NCBI GenBank assembly: GCA_016342415.1 | Contig: JAEIOD010000038.1 | Coordinates: 1-38,770, forward strand | Direction: 5' to 3' | Origin: Clostridiales bacterium | Lineage (GTDB): Bacteria > Bacillota > Clostridia > Peptostreptococcales > Acidaminobacteraceae | DNA: 38,770 nt | In this document: positions 8,220-15,493 of the stretch, piece after piece | Layout of the letters: each line of letters begins with the position of its first letter | How positions within the stretch are numbered: position 1 is the first letter of the stretch | Notes under the pieces: model-generated | What the model was told of the DNA's origin: nothing | What the model saw: only the letters and a program-made list of their open reading frames with translations | The model's database searches: none | Position numbers and translations under genes: made by a program

Positions 8220-8834
8220 CTATAACAATACAATACCTTTAAAGAATAAATACGCTTCCAATGTATTATTCAGTACCAAACCGTTTTTAGCTTCTATATG
8301 CTTTATTAACCAAGTCAATGCGTTAAAACAAGCTACATCAAGACTTTGTGTCACGGTTTCTTCTATCGTAAATACCAATTCATCATATGTCCATGTTAAC
8401 TTGTCGGCTAAAAAAATGACTTTCTCAAAATCAGTTGGTTTTTTTCTAAGTGTTGTGTGATACAAAATACCGCCTTTAATCATTGGATTAGTAATATTGA
8501 AAACATCCTCCGTGATGAGTGTTGCAACTTTTTCATGTAACACATCTAAAACTTGTTTTTCATCCTCGTCAACTGGAATATTATGTTTTTCAAGAATATC
8601 CAAATACTCCTCTGGATCAATTAGTCTACCCACGTCGTGTAAAAATCCAGTCAAGTGTGCATCTTCTTTATTTAAATTATACTGTTCAGCAAGTTCAGCT
8701 GCAAGTCCTGCTACAAGTTCCATATGCTCATATAATTCAAGATCATCTGTTTCCTCGCATAGTATTTCTATTTTTTCTTCAATTTCCAAATCCCCGAGTT
8801 CCAATATTCTATCTTTAAATTCATTATAATTCAT
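8220..8834 (-). CDS. YqeK-like HD-domain hydrolase
   Basis: This 204-residue protein has an HD metal-dependent phosphohydrolase core: H37, HD pair H66-D67 (GFLHDVGR), a later conserved HE (about 99), then YHTTLRKKPTDFEKVIFLAD (about 126-145). That last segment is close to the YqeK family HTTG...LEKIIFLAD motif. YqeK enzymes cleave diadenosine tetraphosphate symmetrically to two ADP. Differences at the usual C-terminus make this a diverged relative rather than a certain orthologue. Note that it is not beside nadD, where yqeK usually lies. It is the first gene of the operon, with GAGG upstream of the ATG and a good promoter about 60 bp further up. Confidence 0.75.
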   Translation of the reverse strand: MNYNEFKDRILELGDLEIEEKIEILCEETDDLELYEHMELVAGLAAELAEQYNLNKEDAHLTGFLHDVGRLIDPEEYLDILEKHNIPVDEDEKQVLDVLHEKVATLITEDVFNITNPMIKGGILYHTTLRKKPTDFEKVIFLADKLTWTYDELVFTIEETVTQSLDVACFNALTWLIKHIEAKNGLVLNNTLEAYLFFKGIVLL

Positions 8835-8892
8835 GAAATCCTCATTTCTACTTAGTGGTTGAAATATATCCTTAATAAAGCACTCTACAACT

Positions 8893-8920
8893 ATTGTATC
8901 GTCTTCACTATATCAGTCAA
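8893..8920 (-). promoter_or_regulatory. sigma-A-type promoter of the seven-gene operon
   Basis: The minus strand has -35 TTGACT (8915-8920), a 16-bp spacer and -10 TACAAT (8893-8898), each one base from consensus, placed about 60 bp upstream of the HD-domain gene. It is the best vegetative promoter seen in this region. Confidence 0.65.
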
Positions 8921-9023
8921 ATGTATAATCGTCTATTACATCTTAATCATTAGTCAGTTTATACATCACAAATCCATCCGTCCTTTAGTTAATAGATACT
9001 TCTGTTGTCTTTCATATACAAAA

Positions 9024-9052
9024 CATAAAACTAGAGTTATTCAATGAACTCT
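9024..9052 (-). terminator. weak terminator overlapping the Rieske gene stop
   Basis: The 6-bp stem AGAGTT / AACTCT (9047-9052 with 9033-9038) spans the stop codon and is followed on the minus strand by AGTTTTATG. Short stem and short T-run make it only probable. Confidence 0.4.
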
Positions 9053-10017
9053 TTTAATAACTCATCTCTTCTTTTCCGATATTCAAGAATTGGCAAATCA
9101 CCATGTATCAGCTTATCAGACATCCGTAACATTGACTTGATAGGGTCTTGCGTCACAACAACACGTCTATCTTGATGCAACACCCTTTTATTGAAAATCA
9201 TCGCCATCATATTAATAATTCTCCTAAGACCGGGCACCGTTACAAATGATTGATAAAACCTCAAATAGATTCTCGTATGTTCTTCATCGATCGGGACAAA
9301 CGCCGCTAAAACTCTCACTTTGTCAGCAATATAATTCTGCCATAAGTTCGGAAACTTAAAACCCAATCTAAAATCTGTTTCTCTATTAGCTTTTGGCATG
9401 TCCTTAGGTCGTTTTGCATGTGTGCCGTCTTCAATTCTATTATAAACAAAAAATTCGAATTTGTCCTTATCCACCCATTCAACTACAGGACCATCTACTA
9501 CATATTTCTTACCTCTACCAATGGTATTTCTATGAACAAATGGTACATGTACAACATCAAGTTGATTTTCTATAGCCCTTGAATAATGAACTGGCCATAC
9601 TTCATTCATTGTACCGTATGAAAATTCATCACCCAAATCATTGAAAAAAACCGGTGGTTCAGAAGCCTCGTCTGGATTTCCCCAGAATATATAAATGAAT
9701 CCTTGAACTTCAAAAGTCATATAGTATGAAACTTTGTAACGTTCAGGTACTTGATATGTTCTACCATAAGCAGGAATCACTTCTACCTTGCCTTTACAAT
9801 TGTATTCAAAACCATGAAAGGGACATAAAAGATGATCTTTATGAACCTCACCCAAACTTAATTGAACACCACGATGTACACATTGATCTTTTAAACAATG
9901 TACTTTACCTTGACTGTCTCTATAAAACACTAATTTTTCAGACAATCTTGTAACACCAATGGGTTTCTTATTGACTTCCTTCGATTCTAAAACCACATAC
10001 CATTGATTGCAAATCAT
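9037..10017 (-). CDS. Rieske-type (2Fe-2S) non-heme iron oxygenase alpha-subunit-like protein
   Basis: The 326-residue protein has an N-terminal Rieske domain with cluster ligands C46, H48 (CVHRG), C65 and H68 (CPFHGF). The catalytic half has the mononuclear-iron signature ENQLDVVHVPFVH (D154, H157, H162) and a later QDP that could give the third ligand. This layout is that of ring-hydroxylating oxygenases and demethylases. The frame extends upstream to a TTG, but ATG 10015-10017 has GGAGGAG 6 bases upstream and matches the usual MxxNQWYVVL start. No reductase or ferredoxin partner is adjacent. The substrate is unknown. Confidence 0.9.
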   Translation of the reverse strand: MICNQWYVVLESKEVNKKPIGVTRLSEKLVFYRDSQGKVHCLKDQCVHRGVQLSLGEVHKDHLLCPFHGFEYNCKGKVEVIPAYGRTYQVPERYKVSYYMTFEVQGFIYIFWGNPDEASEPPVFFNDLGDEFSYGTMNEVWPVHYSRAIENQLDVVHVPFVHRNTIGRGKKYVVDGPVVEWVDKDKFEFFVYNRIEDGTHAKRPKDMPKANRETDFRLGFKFPNLWQNYIADKVRVLAAFVPIDEEHTRIYLRFYQSFVTVPGLRRIINMMAMIFNKRVLHQDRRVVVTQDPIKSMLRMSDKLIHGDLPILEYRKRRDELLKEFIE

Positions 10018-10183
10018 AAGACTCCTCCTTCTATTCAATTGTACCCTAAAAAATGTCTCATAATTAATATTGTCAATTATTCTTTTTCAAAATAATGTAA
10101 AACTTGTTCTTCCATCCATTCAGTGTTACACTTCTAAACTGTACTATTTCAGTGATTTTTGAGATTAATTCTGCTAATTTTGT

Positions 10184-10210
10184 TTGAGATGCAACTTACA
10201 CAGGTATAAA
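10184..10210 (+). promoter_or_regulatory. possible promoter of the amino acid ABC operon
   Basis: TTGAGA (10184-10189) and TATAAA (10205-10210) are separated by 15 bp, shorter than ideal, about 35 bp upstream of the lipoprotein start. The rest of the 228-bp gap shows no clear structure. Confidence 0.35.
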
Positions 10211-10245
10211 CTATTATGTAAGCTCGTAGAAAAAGGAGGAAATAT

Positions 10246-11043
10246 ATGAAAAAATTAACCATTTTATTGGTTATCTTATTGTTGGCTTTTACAGTTATAG
10301 GATGTACGTCTGAAAAAAAAGCTTCAGATAACGTATTAAGAGTAGGTATGGAACTTAAATACCCACCATTTGAAACAATCGATACTGATGGAAATCCTGA
10401 AGGCGTTTCGGTATTAATGGCGAAATCATTAGCTGATTACTTAGATATGGAAGTTGAAATTATTGATACTGCATATGCAAGTCTTATTCCAGCTCTTGAA
10501 AGCGGTAATATCGATATCATCATTTCATCTATGACCATCAACGAAAAGCGTATGGAAGTTGTAGACTTCTCAGATCCTTATACAACCAGTCAATTAATGA
10601 TGTTGGTCCATAAGGATTCAAAAGTGAAGTCATATAGGGATTTAGATGATTCAGAAGTTATAATTGCATCTAAAACCGGGACTATTGGTGCTCTATGGGC
10701 TGCAGCTAATGCTCCTAACGCTGTCATTAAAAATATTGATGAAGAAGCCAGTGCTGTTTTAGAAGTTGCACAAGGCAATGCTGATGTCTTCATTTATGAT
10801 CCCTTATCAATTGTAAATCATCAAAAAAACTTCCCAGATACAACACTTGCAATACTAGAAGCATTACCTAATACACAAGGTTGGGGCATTGCAATGAGAA
10901 AAGGTGAAGACGATTTGAGAAAAGATATCAATGATTGGCTTAAAAAAGCCAAAACCGATGGTACTTTTGATGAGATTAGAGAACGGTATTTGAAAGATAA
11001 AGTTAAAGAATTTGAAGAAAGTGGATTGGATTTCTTCTTCTAG
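10246..11043 (+). CDS. polar amino acid ABC transporter substrate-binding lipoprotein
   Basis: This 265-residue SBP_bac_3 protein has a lipoprotein signal peptide whose lipobox ends at C20 (TVIGC), so it should be anchored to the outer membrane face. The binding-protein body begins at about residue 33 with LRVGMELKYPPFETID, and SSMTINEKRMEVVDFSDPY is the typical amino-acid-contacting segment. It captures an amino acid and hands it to the permease encoded 12 bp downstream. AGGAGG precedes the ATG. The kinase of the nearby two-component system uses the same fold as its sensor. Confidence 0.95.
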   Translation: MKKLTILLVILLLAFTVIGCTSEKKASDNVLRVGMELKYPPFETIDTDGNPEGVSVLMAKSLADYLDMEVEIIDTAYASLIPALESGNIDIIISSMTINEKRMEVVDFSDPYTTSQLMMLVHKDSKVKSYRDLDDSEVIIASKTGTIGALWAAANAPNAVIKNIDEEASAVLEVAQGNADVFIYDPLSIVNHQKNFPDTTLAILEALPNTQGWGIAMRKGEDDLRKDINDWLKKAKTDGTFDEIRERYLKDKVKEFEESGLDFFF

Positions 11044-11055
11044 GAAAGGAATGTT

Positions 11056-11793
11056 ATGAAAAAAATATTTAGTTTTACCTTGGCACTCTCATTTTTTATT
11101 ATTCTATTTGCCTTTGTAATGACTAGATCGATTAAACGAGACTTAGTCTTTGAAGATTATATTATTTTTAGAAATGTTATTTTATCAGGTTGGTTAAGGA
11201 CCATTTTAATCAGCCTGGTTTCTATTTTACTCTCACTAGTAATCGGTTTAATACTTTATTTAATGCAGGAGTCAAAAGTACAAATACTCTACTATATCGC
11301 AGAAATTCATAAAACGATTATCTTTAGTACCCCATTATTGGTTATTGCCATTGTATCATACTACTATATAGGAAACTCGTTTGGAATAAAATCTAAATTT
11401 CTAATCGGTGCTTTAACATTAGGTCTTTATATTTCTGCATATGTATCAGATATATATAAAGGAGCTATAGAATCCATTCATATCAATCAGTGGCAAGCTG
11501 CAAAAATGTTTGGTTTTAACAAATACCAAACCTATCGATACATCATCTTCCCACAAGTATTTAAAAGTATCTTACCTCCATTAGCTGGTCAATTTGCACT
11601 CACAGTAAAGGGTAGTTCATTATTGGCTTATTTAGGAACTACAGAGCTCTTGAACTCAGTGAACACAGTTATGGCTTCTACTCTGAAATACCCCGAAGGT
11701 TTTATGGTAGTTTCTGTGGGCTATTGGATTATAACCATCCCATTGATTATTCTTGTACGCAAACTAGAAGTGAAAGTAAATTATAAGGTGTAA
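11056..11793 (+). CDS. amino acid ABC transporter permease
   Basis: This 245-residue inner-membrane protein has about five membrane segments. The EAA loop that docks onto the ATPase is at about residues 150-175 (HINQWQAAKMFGFNKYQTY...FPQ). This is the HisM/GlnP-type permease of polar amino acid importers, slightly long because of an extra N-terminal membrane segment (about 3-22). It lies between the binding protein and the ATPase, 12 and 2 bp away respectively. With only one permease gene the membrane part is presumably a homodimer. Confidence 0.93.
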   Translation: MKKIFSFTLALSFFIILFAFVMTRSIKRDLVFEDYIIFRNVILSGWLRTILISLVSILLSLVIGLILYLMQESKVQILYYIAEIHKTIIFSTPLLVIAIVSYYYIGNSFGIKSKFLIGALTLGLYISAYVSDIYKGAIESIHINQWQAAKMFGFNKYQTYRYIIFPQVFKSILPPLAGQFALTVKGSSLLAYLGTTELLNSVNTVMASTLKYPEGFMVVSVGYWIITIPLIILVRKLEVKVNYKV

Positions 11794-11795
11794 AT

Positions 11796-12533
11796 ATGAA
11801 ATTAACGATTGAAAAACTACTCAAACAATACAATGATAAATCCGTTTTAAATAACATCAGTGTTCATATTGAACAGCAGCAAATCATAGCATTTCTAGGC
11901 GCTTCCGGAAGTGGTAAATCAACCTTACTTCGATTAATTGCAGGACTTGAAACCTTTCAAGGTGGTACTCTGTCAGTAAATGATCATCGTTTAGATGAAA
12001 ACGATGCACACATCGTTGAACATAGAAAACGTATTGGTTTTGTTTTTCAAGACCATAACCTTTTCAATCACTTAACCGTAATGGACAATCTGCTATTGGT
12101 ACTGGAAAAAGTTCATAATTGGAGTAAAGTTGAGGCGATTCCGTTAATTCATAGTTTATTAAGAGATTTTGACCTTTATGAACATAAGGATAAGTATCCT
12201 CATCAACTGAGTGGTGGGCAATCTCAGAGAGTCTCTATCGTAAGAGCATTATCGATTAAACCTGAACTCATTTTATTGGACGAACCAACGTCTTCATTGG
12301 ATCCAATTCTAACGTATGATGTTCTCAGTGCTGTTAAAAAGCTAGCAGAGGAGGAAATTGATTTTGTAATTGTAACTCATGAAATTGGATTCGCTAAATC
12401 AGTTGCAGATTATATCATTTTTATGGATGATGGTGATATCATTGAACATGGTCCGAACTCTATATTGGACAATCCCAAATCAGATAAACTTAAGAACTTT
12501 TTAGAAAAGGTATTGCCTTTTAATCAAAATTAA
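11796..12533 (+). CDS. amino acid ABC transporter ATP-binding protein
   Basis: The 245-residue ABC ATPase has Walker A GASGSGKST (35-43), a Q-loop (VFQDHNLF), signature LSGGQSQR (137-144), Walker B LILLDEP (157-163) and the H-loop VTHE. It is the GlnQ/HisP type, powering uptake through the preceding permease. One substitution stands out: the signature is followed by QS rather than the commoner QQ, which is tolerated in the family. The gene ends the operon and is followed directly by a strong terminator. Confidence 0.95.
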   Translation: MKLTIEKLLKQYNDKSVLNNISVHIEQQQIIAFLGASGSGKSTLLRLIAGLETFQGGTLSVNDHRLDENDAHIVEHRKRIGFVFQDHNLFNHLTVMDNLLLVLEKVHNWSKVEAIPLIHSLLRDFDLYEHKDKYPHQLSGGQSQRVSIVRALSIKPELILLDEPTSSLDPILTYDVLSAVKKLAEEEIDFVIVTHEIGFAKSVADYIIFMDDGDIIEHGPNSILDNPKSDKLKNFLEKVLPFNQN

Positions 12534-12553
12534 ACGAGCCTAGGCTCGTTTTT
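12534..12553 (+). terminator. intrinsic terminator of the ABC operon
   Basis: The perfect palindrome ACGAGCCTAGGCTCGT (12534-12549) is followed by T residues, directly after the ATPase stop. It also sits between two converging genes and may partly serve the minus-strand methyltransferase. Confidence 0.88.
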
Positions 12554-12555
12554 GT

Positions 12556-13305
12556 TTATTTCTTTATAGCTTTTATTAAGAATCGATGTTCAATCAGTTC
12601 AAAGAAACCTTTGGCTTCTATTTTCTCTTGTAACGCCATTAAAGCATCTAAATGTTTTTCTACAGAAAATTCCGGAAACTCCCATTCAATTATCTTAGCA
12701 AAATAAACAAATGCACCAACCTCAGAAAATCTTAACTTTGGAAATGCTTCTGCCTGTTTCAGAACCTCGAATTTATTTCCTAGTGATTTCACAACCGATT
12801 CTAAACCTCTACTTGTATCAATAACAGCAGGTTTAACACCTAATAATTCTGTTGCGAATTCTACTGTATTCATACCACCGACTTGCTGTGTTAAGAAAAC
12901 ACCACCCGGTTTTAAGATTCGATAAACCTCTTTCGGATCAAATGATTCATGACGATTCAAAATGACATCAAAAAAATAGGATTCAAATGGCAAATTACTA
13001 TCTTCTTCTACATATTTCAAACAAATGCCTTCTTCGTCCAAAATATTTTTTGCGTACTCAAAATTAGGTTTATACTTTTCAGTTGCAAAAGTCATCTTTG
13101 AAAATGGATGTAAAGACAGCAAGAACTCACCTCCACCAGTACCCATGTCCAGAACTTTCAAATTCTTTTTAATCAATGACCTTGCTAGTGTATCATAATC
13201 CCATGGCAATTTTTCTTCTGTCATATATGTTTCAATTGATGAAAAATCCCAACCTTCAAATACACGCGCTTCTTCTTGTTTCCAATATTTTATTAATTCA
13301 TTCAT
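12556..13305 (-). CDS. class I SAM-dependent methyltransferase, putatively controlled by a leader attenuator
   Basis: The 249-residue protein has the Rossmann methyltransferase core: motif I VLDMGTGGGEF (51-61) for SAM binding, an acidic residue about 20 residues later (ATEKYKPN), FDVILNRHESF and ILKPGGVFLTQQVGG. It belongs to a Bacillota family whose substrate I cannot name. It lacks the zinc-ligand N-terminus of RlmA-type rRNA methyltransferases. AAAAGGAG lies 6-7 bases before the ATG, but that site is predicted to be held in a hairpin, and a short leader peptide gene lies upstream (see 13306-13440). That arrangement is typical of drug-inducible resistance genes and suggests, without proving, a ribosome-related or antibiotic-related role. 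Confidence 0.85.
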   Translation of the reverse strand: MNELIKYWKQEEARVFEGWDFSSIETYMTEEKLPWDYDTLARSLIKKNLKVLDMGTGGGEFLLSLHPFSKMTFATEKYKPNFEYAKNILDEEGICLKYVEEDSNLPFESYFFDVILNRHESFDPKEVYRILKPGGVFLTQQVGGMNTVEFATELLGVKPAVIDTSRGLESVVKSLGNKFEVLKQAEAFPKLRFSEVGAFVYFAKIIEWEFPEFSVEKHLDALMALQEKIEAKGFFELIEHRFLIKAIKK

Positions 13306-13440
13306 ATTCTGCTCCTTTTCTAGTTAATAACATCAGAAAAGTGCAGCTGACTGATAACTTATATAGCTCAGTACAACCTGTTACCAGATTAAATCAACTG
13401 CACTGAGCATTTATCTCGCTTAGACATAAAGTCCTCCTAT
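13306..13440 (-). promoter_or_regulatory. putative translational attenuator with leader peptide
   Basis: On the minus strand this leader holds four elements. Segment 1 (13392-13408) covers the end of a tiny ORF. Segment 2 (13366-13376) can pair with segment 1 over about 10-11 bp. Segment 3 (13335-13352) can instead pair with segment 1 over about 13 bp. Segment 4 (13309-13321) contains the methyltransferase ribosome site and pairs with segment 3 (CTTTTCT/AGAAAAG plus CTGC/GCAG). Because the 1:3 and 3:4 helices exclude each other, as do 1:2 and 1:3, a ribosome on the leader ORF could change access to the start. Structures were found by eye and not folded by computation. Confidence 0.6.
13389..13427 (-). 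CDS. 12-residue leader peptide
   Basis: The ORF encodes MSKRDKCSVQLI and stops at TAA. A perfect AGGAGG (13433-13438) sits 5 bases before the ATG, which is better than most genes in this window. It ends 83 bp before the methyltransferase start, and its last codons form one arm of two competing helices. This is the layout of erm- and cat-type attenuator peptides. The sequence itself does not match a leader I remember. Confidence 0.5.
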   Translation of the reverse strand: MSKRDKCSVQLI

Positions 13441-13500
13441 AACTGGTAATCACAATAAAATAACTTATACCACTTGATTTAAAAATCACATTATTGACTA

Positions 13501-13529
13501 TATCAATGATATCATAAATTCTACCAATC
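13501..13529 (-). promoter_or_regulatory. possible promoter of the leader-methyltransferase transcript
   Basis: The minus strand has TTGATA (13501-13506 as its complement) and a TTTAAA/TTAAAT box about 17-18 bp downstream. The region is AT-rich, so the match is weak. The rest of 13441-13643 shows no gene. Confidence 0.25.
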
Positions 13530-13643
13530 TGTCATCTTTCAAATGATGAGTTTAGAGGACAACTTCACATAAGCTACGGAATTAGATGATTCTATTTAAA
13601 TTTATCTTAACATATGTTATACTACCCCCTATAGGAGGGGTGT

Positions 13644-14126
13644 ATGATAAAAAATAGGAAGCATTTTCAATATGCATTTGCACTACTTACATTTTTTGCT
13701 TTGAGTAATAATTGGATTTCTTTGTTGACCTTATTGGTAATCGCAACCATATTGGGTATTGTCTTTGGAAAAGTCTTTTGTAAGTGGATGTGTCCAATGG
13801 GACTTATTAAAGAGTTCCTGAGCAAAAATCAGTCAGAAGAAGCACTTAAAATGAACATGTACAATTACTATAAAGTTGGTTGTCCTATCTCGTGGATTCA
13901 GGGATTGACCAATAAATTTTCATTATTCAAAATCAAGTTCAATAAAGATAATTGTGTCAATTGCGGTATCTGTGATACAACATGCTATATTACTTCTTTT
14001 AGTACTGAACATAGTTTGTACAAAGAAAATTCACTTAATCCTGGCGAAGCGTTTAACTGTTCTAAATGTTTGAAATGTGTAGATGTCTGTCCTCAAAACA
14101 GTTTAAGTTTTACATTAAAAAGATAA
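13644..14126 (+). CDS. small membrane-anchored NapH-like 4Fe-4S protein
   Basis: The 160-residue protein starts with one or two membrane segments (about 9-42). The CKWMCP motif (C46, C50) follows, which is typical of NapH/NosR/CcoG-type electron carriers. Two ferredoxin-like clusters lie at the C-terminus: C104, C107, C110, C114 and C139, C142, C145, C149. It should pass electrons at the inner face of the membrane. It is shorter than NapH (about 280 residues, four or more spans) and has no nap-like neighbours, so its partner is unknown. AGGAGGGG precedes the ATG, and a bidirectional terminator follows. Confidence 0.85.
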   Translation: MIKNRKHFQYAFALLTFFALSNNWISLLTLLVIATILGIVFGKVFCKWMCPMGLIKEFLSKNQSEEALKMNMYNYYKVGCPISWIQGLTNKFSLFKIKFNKDNCVNCGICDTTCYITSFSTEHSLYKENSLNPGEAFNCSKCLKCVDVCPQNSLSFTLKR

Positions 14127-14129
14127 TGA

Positions 14130-14164
14130 AAAACCCGTTTAAATTTTCATTTCAAACGGGTTTT
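14130..14164. terminator. bidirectional intrinsic terminator
   Basis: The 11-bp stem AAAACCCGTTT / AAACGGGTTTT (14130-14140 with 14154-14164) has A-rich and T-rich flanks on both strands. It lies between the converging iron-sulfur and tldE-type genes. Confidence 0.85.
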
Positions 14165-14173
14165 ATATTTCTG

Positions 14174-15493
14174 TTATTTACTGCCAATCACATTAATATC
14201 GCTAAATTTAACCATTGGTGAATACCCCATTGGATAGAAAACTACATTCATCAGTTCAAGTTTTTTTCCAACTGCTTCTATTTTAAACATGTCCTCATAG
14301 ATATTACCAGAGACCATCGAATCAACAACTTTTCCTACTAGTTTACCATCTTTTATCAGGTAACCAATGCCTACATTTAAAGCATATTCTCCAGCAGGAA
14401 TATTACCAGTGTGTGTCCCCATAACAGAATCCACATAAATGCCATGAGAAATACCATTAATGATTTCATCATCAGATGTTACGCCTGGTTCAATCATGAA
14501 ATTCGTACTGTCTATCACGGGTTGATCTTCTATCTCTTTTGAAAACATGGTCTTCTTCTGTGCATTTCCTGTAGCTGAACATCCCAATTTTTCTTCCGTA
14601 GACACACTGACCATAAAGTTTTTAAGCACACCTTTTTCAATGATTCTAGTACGCTGTGTCGGTATGCCCTCATCATCAAACTTCATCGTCTGAAAACCAT
14701 GTGATAACCGCCCTTCATCTGTTACAGATAGTATATCTGATGCAACTTTATTTCCGAGTTTATTTTCTAGAGGTGAAACACCCTTCGAAATAAATTCACC
14801 ATTTACACCTGCTAAGAGTCTTGTCATCAATGATCCCATAGCTCTACCACTAAATACAACTGGCATTCTAGAGGTTTCAACTTCATAAACATGAGTTGAT
14901 ATTTGATGTTTATGAACCAAATCCTTCAATAGTTCATCTGATATCTCAAAAAACTTGCTATATGATTCAGTGATAGATGTCTGTACAAATCCAGCATCTG
15001 ACATCGTTTCAATTGAAATGGTGAGTTGGGATTTATTATAACTATCATCAAGACCTGCAGTATTTATAATTGAAACATCACTAATCGTTCTTATCACACT
15101 TATTGCAAAAATTATAGTATCATCAATGGCTTTAATTCTATCATTTAACGTCTTTCCCAATAGGATTAATTCTTCTGATGTTTTTCGAACCAACACCTCA
15201 TCAAAACATACAACTGGTTCTGAGGGTATGTGTTTGAAATTAAATAAATCACCCGTCTGGTATTGACTTGATATAATGGCACGTTCTACAATGCTTTTAT
15301 CTTCTAAACTTGTTGAAACAGCCGTTCCTGCTTTTCCCTCGTTGTTCATTCTTAGAGATAAACCAACAACGTTTTTTCCATCAACTGCTTTAACAACACC
15401 TTGTTTGATATCGATTGAAATAATATCATCTCGTTTAATATACAATTCTGCATCATCAACTTGCGAACAGATATGATCAAATAATTTCCTCAT
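14174..15493 (-). CDS. tldE: TldE/PmbA-family metalloprotease subunit
   Basis: The 439-residue protein of the TldD/PmbA family lacks the HExxxH zinc motif, as expected of the TldE partner. Recognisable segments include the SIVIFSGRA-like MPVVFSGRAMGSLM (about 209-222), FDDEGIPTQRTRIIEKG (about 272-288) and the C-terminal IEAVGKKLELMNVVFYPMGY. With TldD it forms a heterodimer that degrades unfolded peptides and, in E. coli, matures microcin B17. AGGAGG precedes the ATG, which overlaps the TldD stop by one base, so the two are co-translated. No modified-peptide precursor gene is visible nearby. Confidence 0.9.
   Translation of the reverse strand: MRKLFDHICSQVDDAELYIKRDDIISIDIKQGVVKAVDGKNVVGLSLRMNNEGKAGTAVSTSLEDKSIVERAIISSQYQTGDLFNFKHIPSEPVVCFDEVLVRKTSEELILLGKTLNDRIKAIDDTIIFAISVIRTISDVSIINTAGLDDSYNKSQLTISIETMSDAGFVQTSITESYSKFFEISDELLKDLVHKHQISTHVYEVETSRMPVVFSGRAMGSLMTRLLAGVNGEFISKGVSPLENKLGNKVASDILSVTDEGRLSHGFQTMKFDDEGIPTQRTRIIEKGVLKNFMVSVSTEEKLGCSATGNAQKKTMFSKEIEDQPVIDSTNFMIEPGVTSDDEIINGISHGIYVDSVMGTHTGNIPAGEYALNVGIGYLIKDGKLVGKVVDSMVSGNIYEDMFKIEAVGKKLELMNVVFYPMGYSPMVKFSDINVIGSK

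Noticed and set aside
8497..8829. Plus-strand frames of about 100-110 codons opposite the HD-domain gene
   Set aside because: Serine-rich or low-complexity translations with no ribosome site, directly antisense to a protein with clear catalytic motifs.
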